Notes: a model not told the origin generated them from the letters alone. Counted from the first letter of the stretch, positions 9,138 through 18,068 are shown. The stretch: 64,000 bases of DNA from Limnohabitans sp. (GCF_023910625.1 NZ_JAAVVW010000003.1:1736001-1800000); one strand, 5' to 3'. Made by a program: numbers and translations.

Positions 9138-9967
9138 CACAACACCTTGCGCGGGGCTTTGTAGCGGGCGTAAGCCCAAAGATACTGCTGCGCACAGGTC
9201 AACACCATCGCCTCCATCGCCTGATTGATCTGCACCACGGCCGTCTCCAGATCGCTCGACAAGTCGTGGCCCAAAGGGCGCGTGTGCAAGCGGTAGCCGC
9301 GGCCCCAAGGCAAACGCTCCCCCCAGATCAGCACCACCCGGGCGTCGGTTTGCAAGGCCAAACGCGCCGCCAAAGTCATGGTGTACGCCGGTCGCCCGAA
9401 AAACGGAAGCCAAACACCCATGCCCTCCGGCGGCACTTGATCGGGCAACAAGCCAACCGCTTCACCCGCACGCAAGGCCTTGATCATCTGGCGCACACCG
9501 GCCAAGTTGGTGGGCACCGCCTGCAGCCCCGGACGCTGCCGCACCAGGGCCATGAGCTCGCCCAAACCAGCGTGGCGGGCAGGACGGTAGAGCACCGTCA
9601 AGGGGCCATGTTGCGACGAAAATCGCAACGCCAGCGCCTGGGCCGTGACCTCAAAACAGCCCATGTGCGGGGTCAAAAACAGCACCCCTTGACCACTGGC
9701 ATAGGCCTGCACAGCGGCGCGGTCATCGGCCCACTCCAAGTGCGGCATGCGGCCCAGCCACAAGCGCGGCAACTCGGCCGTCATGCACCCGGCCTGCCCC
9801 ACAGCCGGCCACACCCTGCCCCAGCCCAAGCCAGCCTGGCGCGCATTGTCCAGAAAACGGCGTCTGTAACGCCCCGACAAGCACCAGGCCAGCCAGCCGC
9901 CCAGGCTGCCCAGCAGATGCAGGGCCCACAAAGGCCAATGCGAAAAAAAGCGAAACCAAAAAAGCAT
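9137..9967 (-). CDS. LpxL/HtrB-family lysophospholipid acyltransferase (first of a tandem pair)
   Basis: A 276-residue lipid A secondary acyltransferase homolog. It has an N-terminal hydrophobic anchor (LWALHLLGSLGGWLAW), the active-site motif TPHMGCFE with His and Glu five apart, and LLPDQVPP downstream. A TAAGGAGG-like site (AGGAG in the reverse of the 9968 region is weak) does not decide the start; the ATG at 9967 fits the membrane anchor. It forms a coupled pair with the following paralog. Two different LpxL-like enzymes suggest a hexa-acylated lipid A. Confidence 0.88.
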   Translation of the reverse strand: MLFWFRFFSHWPLWALHLLGSLGGWLAWCLSGRYRRRFLDNARQAGLGWGRVWPAVGQAGCMTAELPRLWLGRMPHLEWADDRAAVQAYASGQGVLFLTPHMGCFEVTAQALALRFSSQHGPLTVLYRPARHAGLGELMALVRQRPGLQAVPTNLAGVRQMIKALRAGEAVGLLPDQVPPEGMGVWLPFFGRPAYTMTLAARLALQTDARVVLIWGERLPWGRGYRLHTRPLGHDLSSDLETAVVQINQAMEAMVLTCAQQYLWAYARYKAPRKVL

Positions 9968-10201
9968 AAGGAGGTGATTTTGCCTTGAACCAGCGACCGC
10001 GCGACCACTTCACCCTGCTGGCCCTTGGGCCTGCCAGGCCTGCACCCGGCACTCGCCGCCGGGCATTACCTGTTTTCTGCCCTGCGCGCTACCCTTTCAT
10101 GCCCGTCCCGCATCAGCGCAGAGGGTCTAACATGAACAAAAACCCGAAAACAACCCCAAACCGTTTATTTCATTCTTTTCAGCGTGAACAAGGCATTGAT
10201 C

Positions 10202-10786
10202 ATGAAAAACGACACCCTACACCCGCACTATTTCAGCACCAGTCAAGCCGCCAAAATGCTGGGCTTGTCGGTCGGCACCATCCAGCGCATGGTGGAAAAC
10301 GGGGTGTTCAAAGCCTTTGTGACCCAGGGCGGCCACCGACGCATCCTGTCATCCTCCCTGACCCAGTATTGCAAGCAAAACGGGGTCACGGGCCTGATGA
10401 CGGCACCTGACGTCCCCTGGGTGTGCGTCCTGCACGACAACCGGCATGTGCCGCCTGCCCTCGAAACAATGGCCCATTGGGCACATGTCAAGCTCATCAC
10501 CCACCCGCTGGACTTGATGGGCATAGACACCTCAGTGGGGGTTTTTTTCATCGATGCCCGCATCCCATGGCTGCACACCAGCCCGATGCACCTGCAAGAC
10601 AATTTGATGCAAACCCCCCACATCGTGGTCTACAACAGCGCCCATTTGCCCTCTGACAGCCCACTGCACCTGGCCCAAAAGATCAACCTGTTCGAGGGCG
10701 ACATCAGCACCGACCTGGTGTACGGCTACTTGCTGGGCAGCTCAGAGTCCAGCGACAGCGATACGCCCCGCCCGCTTCACCAGTAA
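10202..10786 (+). CDS. Excisionase/MerR-like helix-turn-helix protein
   Basis: A 194-residue protein with an N-terminal helix-turn-helix of the excisionase (HTH_17) kind at about residues 10-55: STSQAAKMLGLSVGTIQRMV followed by GGHRRI. The remaining 140 residues have no motif that I recognise and contain no metal-ligand cluster or membrane segment. I prefer the ATG at 10202 (AAGG nine bases upstream) over the GTG at 10184. It stands directly upstream of the groESL promoter in the same direction, but CIRCE lies between, so it is probably a separate unit. Target genes are unknown. Confidence 0.7.
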   Translation: MKNDTLHPHYFSTSQAAKMLGLSVGTIQRMVENGVFKAFVTQGGHRRILSSSLTQYCKQNGVTGLMTAPDVPWVCVLHDNRHVPPALETMAHWAHVKLITHPLDLMGIDTSVGVFFIDARIPWLHTSPMHLQDNLMQTPHIVVYNSAHLPSDSPLHLAQKINLFEGDISTDLVYGYLLGSSESSDSDTPRPLHQ

Positions 10787-10801
10787 AAAAATGCCCCGAC
10801 C

Positions 10802-10829
10802 TTGAAATCGACCCAAAAGCCCTTATCAT
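10802..10829 (+). promoter_or_regulatory. groESL promoter, sigma-70-like
   Basis: TTGAAA (10802-10807) and TATCAT (10824-10829) are separated by 16 bp. The -10 box touches the first base of the CIRCE dyad, which is how HrcA is known to block initiation. The preceding C makes CTTGAAA, which also resembles a sigma-32 -35 element, but no matching CCCCAT -10 is seen. Confidence 0.7.
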
Positions 10830-10855
10830 TAGCACTCGATGGAGCTGAGTGCTAA
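10829..10855 (+). promoter_or_regulatory. CIRCE operator for HrcA
   Basis: Perfect inverted repeat TTAGCACTC - 9 bp - GAGTGCTAA, identical to the CIRCE consensus bound by the heat-shock repressor HrcA. It lies 83 bp upstream of the groES start codon. Confidence 0.97.
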
Positions 10856-10937
10856 CAGCAACCCGCTCCTCAGATTTCAGCAGCACCCTAAACCGGTGCT
10901 TTTGTTTTTAACCCTTGTTTCAAATCCAGGAGATTCC

Positions 10938-11225
10938 ATGAAACTGCGTCCTTTGGGCGATCGCGTGATCGTCAAGCGTATCGAAAGCGAAACCAAAACA
11001 GCCTCGGGCATCGTGATCCCCGATTCGGCTGCAGAAAAGCCCGATCAAGGTGAAGTCTTGGCCGTTGGCCCAGGCAAAACCAATGACAAAGGCGAGACCA
11101 AAGCCCTGAGCGTCAAAGTCGGCGACCGCGTGTTGTTCGGCAAGTACAGCGGCCAGACCGTCAAGGTCGGTGGCGACGAGCTGTTGGTCATGAAAGAAGA
11201 AGACCTGTTCGCGGTCGTCGAGTAA
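10938..11225 (+). CDS. groS: Co-chaperonin GroES
   Basis: A 95-residue heptameric lid of the GroEL folding chamber. It begins [14 protein letters not shown], typical for the family, and contains the mobile loop ([13 protein letters not shown]) that binds GroEL. The start at 10938 has an AGGAG site 6 bp upstream; a longer frame from 10839 runs through CIRCE and is not credible. Transcribed with groEL 25 bp downstream under HrcA/CIRCE control. Confidence 0.98.
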   Translation: MKLRPLGDRVIVKRIESETKTASGIVIPDSAAEKPDQGEVLAVGPGKTNDKGETKALSVKVGDRVLFGKYSGQTVKVGGDELLVMKEEDLFAVVE

Positions 11226-11229
11226 TTAA

Positions 11230-12903
<1,674 letters not shown>

Positions 12904-12952
12904 TTGCCCTGTCTGTCTGGACTGAGGGTTTGCGCCCTCACCCGGCCAAACA

Positions 12953-12990
12953 AAAGCCCCGCAAGGTGAAAGCCTTGCGGGGCTTTTTTA
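12953..12990 (+). terminator. groESL terminator
   Basis: A 14-bp perfect stem (AAAGCCCCGCAAGG and its complement, loop TGAAAG) followed by a T run. The same hairpin is repeated after groEL copy 2 at 14873, while copy 3 has a related but different one. Confidence 0.95.
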
Positions 12991-13122
12991 TTCTTTGTGA
13001 AATATTTGCATGCTAAGGTGCCGGTTTAAAAGTAATAAAAAATATGCAAACAGCAAACCGTAAATTTCATCGCATACGGTTGAATTTCTTATCCGTTTTT
13101 CACGACACACCGCTTACTGGGA

Positions 13123-13572
13123 TCATGATCTCAAAAGGTCCAGATCCAGCCCATGCGGCAAATAGTTGTTGAAGTCTTGGTCCAGTGTGGTCAGACGCAA
13201 TCCGGCGGCAATAGCAAAGGCAGCGAGGTAGGCGTCCATCCAGACTTTTGGAGACGCACTGTTCAACCCAGCAAGACTGCGCCAAAGCCCGAACACGCCC
13301 GGTGGCTCGTCTTGCCACGCCACTTGTGGCAAGGCTTGCAGGTTGTCCAGAGTGAGCAGCGCATCGCTGTTGGTCAGCGGAAAAGCCCCATAGGCTTTTG
13401 CCAAGGCCGCCGTGGAGAGCAGGCGTAAAAAGCTTTGTTGCGTGGCGCGACAAAAAACCGCAGCTTGCGACGCGGTCGCTTGGCGCAACGCCTGTCTGGC
13501 CACGCTGTGCGAGGGGTGCTGTTCAAAAGTAGCGGCCAGCCACGCGCTTGTGTCAAAGAGAGATCCCCCCAC
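13123..13572 (-). CDS. VapC-like PIN-domain ribonuclease toxin
   Basis: A 149-residue PIN-domain protein, the toxin of a type II toxin-antitoxin pair; such toxins cut specific RNAs. Acidic active-site residues are visible as D7 in FDTSAWL, the Asp in WMDAYLAAFA near 113 and those in LDQDFNNYL near 131. The start codon at 13572 lies 20 bp inside the antitoxin gene, so the two are coupled. The pair sits between the intact groEL and truncated copy 2, with orientation opposite to both. Confidence 0.85.
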   Translation of the reverse strand: MGGSLFDTSAWLAATFEQHPSHSVARQALRQATASQAAVFCRATQQSFLRLLSTAALAKAYGAFPLTNSDALLTLDNLQALPQVAWQDEPPGVFGLWRSLAGLNSASPKVWMDAYLAAFAIAAGLRLTTLDQDFNNYLPHGLDLDLLRS

Positions 13573-13855
13573 GCTGCATGTCCTCCTGGGTGAGCAAGTC
13601 CTGTTCGAGCGCTATCAAGGCTTCGGCGGTCATGGACCTGGATGGGGCATCGTCGCTGCCTCGGATGATCGGCAGCCCGTCGGCACCGATTTCAACCCGC
13701 GATCCCGGCGGCGGTGTCGCCGGCCGAAGCGCACCCATCCCCAATCCTTGGCGCAGAAAGTCAGCAGCCAGATCGCGCAGTGTTCGCCCCTGCATCAAGG
13801 CGCGCAGTTTCATTTCGCGGACCAGTTCGTCGGGCAAGTCAAGTGTGGTTTTCAT
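13553..13855 (-). CDS. VapB-like ribbon-helix-helix antitoxin
   Basis: A 100-residue antitoxin. It begins MKTTLDLPDELVREMKLRAL, a ribbon-helix-helix DNA-binding start, and continues into an acidic toxin-binding tail (LEQDLLTQEDMQ). I use the ATG at 13855; the longer frame upstream would run into the groEL fragment. A short inverted repeat, ACCAGTTAGCTGGT, lies at 13868-13881 just upstream and could be its autoregulatory operator. Confidence 0.83.
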   Translation of the reverse strand: MKTTLDLPDELVREMKLRALMQGRTLRDLAADFLRQGLGMGALRPATPPPGSRVEIGADGLPIIRGSDDAPSRSMTAEALIALEQDLLTQEDMQRGGISL

Positions 13856-13867
13856 CTGAGCAAGTTT

Positions 13868-13881
13868 ACCAGTTAGCTGGT
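13868..13881. promoter_or_regulatory. Candidate vapBC operator
   Basis: ACCAGTTAGCTGGT is a 14-bp near-perfect dyad (ACCAG / CTGGT arms, 4-bp centre) located about 13 bp upstream of the antitoxin start. Ribbon-helix-helix antitoxins usually bind such a site to repress their own operon. This is inferred from position only. Confidence 0.4.
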
Positions 13882-13935
13882 TTACCGGCAACGCTTGTCT
13901 TTGTTGGAGCAACATACAGGGAATCAAGTTGAGCG

Positions 13936-14823
13936 GTGGAAGCCCTGGCGACACTGGTGGTCAACACCATCCGTGGCATCTTGAAGGTTGTGGCTGTCAA
14001 GGCTCCAGGCTTTGGTGACCGTCGCAAAGCCATGTTGGAAGACATCGCCATCTTGACCGGCGGCAAAGTGATCGCTGAAGAAGTGGGCCTGACCCTGGAA
14101 AAGGTCACCCTGGCCGATCTGGGCCAAGCCAAGCGCATCGAAGTGGGCAAAGAAAACACCATCATCATCGACGGCGCTGGCGCTGCGATCGACATCGAAG
14201 CCCGCGTCAAACAAGTGCGCATGCAAATCGAAGAAGCCACTTCTGACTACGATCGCGAAAAGCTGCAAGAGCGCGTGGCCAAGTTGGCTGGCGGTGTGGC
14301 CGTGATCAAGGTGGGCGCTGCCACCGAAGTCGAAATGAAAGAAAAGAAGGCCCGCGTGGAAGACGCCCTGCACGCCACCCGCGCTGCAGTGGAAGAAGGC
14401 ATCGTGGCTGGTGGTGGCGTGGCTTTGCTGCGCGCACGTCAGGCTGCTGGCACCATCAAAGGTGACAACGCTGACCAAGACGCCGGCATCAAGCTGGTGT
14501 TGAAAGCCATCGAAGCGCCTCTGCGCGAGATCGTGTACAACGCTGGCGGCGAGCCCTCAGTGGTGGTGAACGCTGTGTTGGCCGGCAAAGGCAACTACGG
14601 CTTCAACGCTGCGAACGACACCTACGGCGACATGATCGAAATGGGCATCTTGGACCCCACCAAAGTGACACGCACGGCTTTGCAAAATGCAGCGTCTGTG
14701 GCCTCTTTGATGCTCACAACAGAGTGCATGATCTCCGAAGCCCCGAAGGACGAGTCCGGCGCTGGCGGCGGCGGCATGCCTGACATGGGCGGCATGGGTG
14801 GTATGGGCGGCATGGGCATGTAA
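13936..14823 (+). pseudogene. groEL copy 2, 5'-truncated (residues about 257-550)
   Basis: From about 13945 onward this repeats groEL at a constant offset of 1,920 bp. The first 18 bases have several changes (CTGGCGACACTG against TTGGCAACTTTG), after which I find one difference in about 870 bp of coding sequence. The identity continues past the stop through the terminator to about 14935 and then fades. The frame opens with a GTG at 13936 with no convincing ribosome site. It encodes the later apical, intermediate and C-terminal equatorial parts, and lacks the N-terminal half of the ATP site, so it cannot be a working chaperonin. Confidence 0.95.
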
Positions 14824-14872
14824 TTGCCCTGTCTGTCTGGACTGAGGGTTTGCGCCCTCACCCGGCCAAACA

Positions 14873-14910
14873 AAAGCCCCGCAAGGTGAAAGCCTTGCGG
14901 GGCTTTTTTG
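14873..14910 (+). terminator. Terminator behind groEL copy 2
   Basis: The same 14-bp stem, 6-nt loop and T run as behind the intact groEL, carried along in the duplication. It should stop transcription into the luxR region. Confidence 0.93.
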
Positions 14911-14966
14911 TTCTTTGTGAAATCTTTGCATGCTAAAGTACCGGCTAAATAGTAATTAAAAAATAT

Positions 14967-15007
14967 GCAAACCGCAAACCGCAAACCGCAAACCGCAAAC
15001 CGCAAAC
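14967..15007. repeat. Heptamer tandem repeat (GCAAACC x5 plus a partial sixth)
   Basis: Five perfect GCAAACC units and a partial sixth lie 59 bp upstream of the luxR start codon. The matching flank of the intact groEL (13044-13060) has only one or two imperfect units, so the array has expanded here. Units of 7 bp can slip in replication. Confidence 0.9.
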
Positions 15008-15065
15008 TTTTTTCCTTTTTGCCCGTAGGCATCAAGCAACTTAGCCCTTGCCATAGGCGAGTGTC

Positions 15066-15779
15066 ATGAACACCTGGCAAGAAGACCTGCTCAATTTGCT
15101 GCTGATTCCTGAAACCTCACCAGAGGCGATCTTTGCCCACATCCAACGTGCAACTGTGCAATTAGGTTTTGAGCACGTGGCCTTCGGCTTTCAAGCCCCC
15201 TACCCTGTCACGAACCCGAACGTCACCTTACTCAACAACTACCCCACGGCGTGGCAACAACGCTACGCACAAGCGGGCTACTTGCTCACCGACCCCACCG
15301 TGTCTCACGGCAGACAAAGCCAAACCCCCATTGTGTGGAACGACCAAGCCTTTGCCAGCAACCGAGCATTGTGGGCCGACGCGCAAGACCACGGCATCAA
15401 AACCGGCTGGGCACAGTCATGCCTAGAGCGCAGCGGCGCGGGCAGCCTGCTGACCCTGTGCCGCCGCGCCGAGCCCTTAACCACCAGCGAGCTGCAAGCC
15501 AAAGAAGCGTCCATGCGCTGGCTGGTGCAAGTGGCCCATGTGATTTTGTCGCGCGCTGTCTTGTCACAAGAAAAAATAACTTACGCTGCTTTGACAAAGC
15601 GTGAACGAGAGGTGTTGCAATGGTCTGCCGACGGCAAATCGGCACAAGACATTGCCGACATTCTCAACCTCAGTAAAGGCGCGGTCGACTTTCATCTCAA
15701 AAACAGCATCCAGAAGCTGAATGCACCCAACAAAACCGCCGCCGTAGCCCGCGCTGCACTGATGGGCTGGTTGAGTTAA
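15066..15779 (+). CDS. luxR: LuxR-family acylhomoserine lactone receptor/regulator
   Basis: A 237-residue quorum-sensing transcription factor. Residues about 15-160 form the autoinducer-binding domain (with conserved aromatic and acidic positions such as W and Y in YPTAWQQRYAQAGYLLTDP). Residues about 172-235 are the LuxR helix-turn-helix, beginning LTKREREVLQWSADGKS and including the recognition part LSKGAVDFHLKN. It stands in the order luxR, rsaM-like, luxI, all on one strand, the known arrangement in Burkholderiales. It is preceded by the terminator of groEL copy 2 and the heptamer repeat. The ligand cannot be read from the sequence. Confidence 0.93.
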   Translation: MNTWQEDLLNLLLIPETSPEAIFAHIQRATVQLGFEHVAFGFQAPYPVTNPNVTLLNNYPTAWQQRYAQAGYLLTDPTVSHGRQSQTPIVWNDQAFASNRALWADAQDHGIKTGWAQSCLERSGAGSLLTLCRRAEPLTTSELQAKEASMRWLVQVAHVILSRAVLSQEKITYAALTKREREVLQWSADGKSAQDIADILNLSKGAVDFHLKNSIQKLNAPNKTAAVARAALMGWLS

Positions 15780-15816
15780 TCGAACACGTAAGGCCACAGC
15801 GGGCATACTGGCCGGC

Positions 15817-16206
15817 ATGAACATCACAAACATGGGGCAGGTACAAGCCAGCGTGCAAGAGCTGCTATCCCTGCGCCTGAAACACCTCCACTCTGCCGTT
15901 GACCCCGAACCCGGCAACACCCCGCCCCATCAACGCTGCGGCACAACAACTACGCTGAGCGGCTACACCGAATGGGTAGGCGACACCCACTTGCCCATCT
16001 CTCTGGGTTGGGATTGGTGCATACAAGCACACGCCCACAGGGCCCAATGGCAACGCGACGAACTGCCGCGAACAAACATCCAACTGGTGAACGAACAAGG
16101 CCACCCACTGCACTGGGAAGACAACCTTCGCGTCCTGGCCACCTGGGTGGACGCACAAAACTGGCAACACGCCGTTGCCAACGCCGTGAGTGCTGCCGAG
16201 CACTGA
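15817..16206 (+). CDS. rsaM: RsaM-like (DUF4902) quorum-sensing modulator
   Basis: A 129-residue protein between luxR and luxI. Features that I associate with the RsaM/DUF4902 family are the GYTEWVGDTHLPISLGWDW segment at about 49-67, a following R-x-N-I-Q-L-V stretch and the C-terminal LATWVDAQNW. RsaM proteins in Burkholderia and Pseudomonas fuscovaginae restrain or tune acylhomoserine lactone production and are found next to luxI/luxR. It begins 37 bp after luxR. The last 112 bp are repeated at 17802-17913 ahead of luxI, without the rest of the gene. Confidence 0.75.
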   Translation: MNITNMGQVQASVQELLSLRLKHLHSAVDPEPGNTPPHQRCGTTTTLSGYTEWVGDTHLPISLGWDWCIQAHAHRAQWQRDELPRTNIQLVNEQGHPLHWEDNLRVLATWVDAQNWQHAVANAVSAAEH

Positions 16207-16349
16207 ACTGGCACAGCAGAAAAGCGATCTCTGCGCTGCATCACGCCGAACCGTGGCGAGTCAAAAATTGATTAAAACCTACTATTTTTAGCAGTTACAA
16301 AACATCAAGCAGTCCATCAGAATTCAATCCAAGGTCACACACAGATCAA
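16095..16349 (+). repeat. 255-bp direct repeat, left copy (rsaM 3' end plus luxI upstream region)
   Basis: This stretch recurs at 17802-18056 at a constant offset of 1,707 bp with one mismatch seen near its end (16346 against 18053). It carries the last 112 bp of the rsaM-like gene and 143 bp of non-coding DNA with a lux-box-like dyad. The left copy ends just before a truncated dioxygenase gene; the right copy ends at the luxI ribosome site. Confidence 0.96.
16277..16296 (+). promoter_or_regulatory. Candidate lux box, left copy
   Basis: ACCTACTATTTTTAGCAGTT is a 20-bp imperfect dyad with 7 of 10 half-site positions matching, the size of a LuxR-type binding site. Its centre is about 70 bp upstream of the dioxygenase ATG. 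Identical to the copy upstream of luxI. Confidence 0.4.
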
Positions 16350-16356
16350 AGAATTT

Positions 16357-16728
16357 ATGAATAAATTAAATATTACTACTGATTGCCAATCAACAGTCAT
16401 AGGCGTCGCGGTTCCTGAAGGACCGCACCGTGACGGCCACCTTTTCGTGATGAACGCCGTGGTCAACCGCAGCAACATAAGCGGCGGCGTGACTCAACTG
16501 ATGCCAACAGGAGGAGGCGAGCCGTTTTTCGAAGACGTGTTGCACGACAACGAGGCCATCATCATCAAGGATGCGGCCATGTGGCATCACGCCACCAACA
16601 TCCTTCCTTTGAACGGATCGTCCGGCCATCGGGACATCTTGATCATCACCTTTAACGACTGGGCACATCGCCGCTATGGTGAGGAATTCGAACGAAACCT
16701 TGGCGTGATCCATGCGGACGTCAACTGA
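16357..16728 (+). pseudogene. PF10014-type 2-oxoglutarate/Fe(II) dioxygenase, 5'-truncated
   Basis: The 123 codons encode the catalytic C-terminal half of a 2OG-Fe dioxygenase of the amino-acid hydroxylase kind (isoleucine dioxygenase family). The iron motif H24-R-D26 lies in PEGPHRDGHLF, the distal His in AMWHHATNI and the 2-oxoglutarate Arg in GHRDILIITF. Members are usually about twice as long; the N-terminal half is missing because the 255-bp repeat abuts it. The frame remains open from an ATG at 16357 but without a good ribosome site. The stop overlaps the next gene's start (TGATG), so the ancestral operon paired hydroxylase and exporter. Confidence 0.8.
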
Positions 16729-17354
16729 TGGCCGAGAGTCACGTAACTTTTCTGCTCAGTGTCACCACGCTTTACACGATGCTGGCAATCAGCCCGGGGC
16801 CGAACTTCCTCGTCATCACGCAAGCGGCGATCAGTCGTTCGCGATCGCAGGCCCTGTGCATTGCGCTCGGTGTATCGACCGCGAGCGTCATTTGGGCAAG
16901 CCTTGCAGCGCTTGGCCTGGGAATCGTCCTGGAGCAGTTCCTGTGGCTCCAGCGGGCGCTCCAATTGCTCGGAGGCTGCTACCTGCTCTATGTCGGCGTA
17001 AAGATGCTCTTGAAGGCGAGAACGCCACTGGATGTCGGACCATCCGTAGTCGCCGTGGTCAGCGACTGGCAAGCCTATCGTGCAGGGCTCTTGACCAACT
17101 TGGCCAACCCTAAGACGCTGATGTTCTTCACCAGTGTCTTCGCCAGCCTTTTCTCCGGTGATCTGACCGCGAACGTGAAGCTAGCGGCCATATTCGTGGT
17201 GGCTGCGATCTCGATTGCGTGGAACGTGCTGACCGTCACCATCTTCGCGATGGAAAAAAGCCGTCGCGTCTATGCGCGCGGCAAGGTCTGGATAGACACG
17301 ATCATCGGCGCGTTCATCACTTTTTTCAGCTTAAAGCTGATTACCAACCTGTAG
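16728..17354 (+). CDS. LysE/RhtB-family amino acid exporter
   Basis: A 208-residue inner-membrane protein with about six hydrophobic segments. The N-terminal LysE signature ISPGPNFLVITQAAISRSR is clear, as is the central NLANPKTLMFF. The family exports amino acids and derivatives. Start and preceding stop overlap (TGATG). Together with the dioxygenase remnant it forms the cargo of a 1.7-kb insertion between the rsaM-like gene and luxI. It could still be transcribed from the duplicated luxI promoter region upstream. Confidence 0.9.
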   Translation: MAESHVTFLLSVTTLYTMLAISPGPNFLVITQAAISRSRSQALCIALGVSTASVIWASLAALGLGIVLEQFLWLQRALQLLGGCYLLYVGVKMLLKARTPLDVGPSVVAVVSDWQAYRAGLLTNLANPKTLMFFTSVFASLFSGDLTANVKLAAIFVVAAISIAWNVLTVTIFAMEKSRRVYARGKVWIDTIIGAFITFFSLKLITNL

Positions 17355-17801
17355 GGTCTACCGTCAGCGCGGTTGGTCCTTCGCTCTAGGTTTGCATGCT
17401 AACCGGAAAGCACTCATGAGTTACGATCGCAATCCTGACGTCGACCAGACAACTCAGCCCTCGTACAACAAGCGCGACAGCTTGATCCTCATCCCGAGAT
17501 TTCGACTGCGCCTGGGAGAGTGTTTTATCGCTCGCGGGGTCTCACCAGATCGCTACTTTGCCGCGACAGAGCAAGATGCCACATTGAACATAGGCAATCA
17601 AGACCAAACGCGTCAATGGAGTCGGCTTTAGAAAATGACAAGCATAAAGGGTAGGCGCGCTGCTCATTTTTGATCAGGCGCTTGCTCCCGACGTCGTCGT
17701 TGATCTTGGCGGCAGGCCCTAATGAGTTGGCCCCAAAAACAGTCGAGCTCGCCTTTCGATGGTGCGTTGATCCTCCTCGACGATATTGTTCAAGTATCAG
17801 G
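17355..17801. other. 447 bp of unassigned sequence between exporter and right direct repeat
   Basis: I recognise no gene here. An open frame 17416-17631 (71 codons, plus strand) and one on the minus strand through 17525-17863 are present, but neither has a motif, a credible ribosome site or a known ending. The base composition differs from the neighbouring housekeeping DNA. It may be the scrambled remainder of the donor DNA that carried the dioxygenase and exporter genes. Confidence 0.5.
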
Positions 17802-18056
17802 ACAAGGCCACCCACTGCACTGGGAAGACAACCTTCGCGTCCTGGCCACCTGGGTGGACGCACAAAACTGGCAACACGCCGTTGCCAACGCCGTGAGTGC
17901 TGCCGAGCACTGAACTGGCACAGCAGAAAAGCGATCTCTGCGCTGCATCACGCCGAACCGTGGCGAGTCAAAAATTGATTAAAACCTACTATTTTTAGCA
18001 GTTACAAAACATCAAGCAGTCCATCAGAATTCAATCCAAGGTCACACACAGACCAA
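17802..18056 (+). repeat. 255-bp direct repeat, right copy (rsaM remnant plus luxI promoter region)
   Basis: Right copy of the repeat described at 16095. It contains a 112-bp remnant of the rsaM-like gene (17802-17913, same stop codon) and the natural luxI upstream region. In the ancestor, a single copy must have linked the rsaM-like gene directly to luxI. Confidence 0.96.
17984..18003 (+). promoter_or_regulatory. Candidate lux box upstream of luxI
   Basis: The same 20-bp dyad as at 16277, centred about 75 bp upstream of the luxI ATG. A LuxR site centred near -42 with a leader of about 30 nt would fall at this distance. No strong -10 box can be named. The LuxR footprint is inferred, not shown. 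Confidence 0.42.
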
Positions 18057-18068
18057 GGGATGAAGGAA

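Noticed and set aside
9985-10410. Plus-strand frame of 141 codons upstream of and over the HTH gene
   Set aside because: It overlaps the HTH protein in another frame and has low-complexity, basic, Pro/Gln-rich content without homology.
14967-15007. Heptamer array as a CRISPR
   Set aside because: Units are 7 bp without spacers; no cas genes are near.
16162-16180. Perfect dyad TGGCAA-7-TTGCCA as the lux box
   Set aside because: It lies inside the rsaM-like coding region about 190 bp ahead of a start codon; the AT-rich dyad at 16277/17984 is better placed. It remains a weaker alternative.
18060-18068. ATG at 18060 as the luxI start
   Set aside because: Only one to two bases would separate it from the AAGGGA site; the ATG at 18069 has normal spacing and puts the conserved residues at their family positions.
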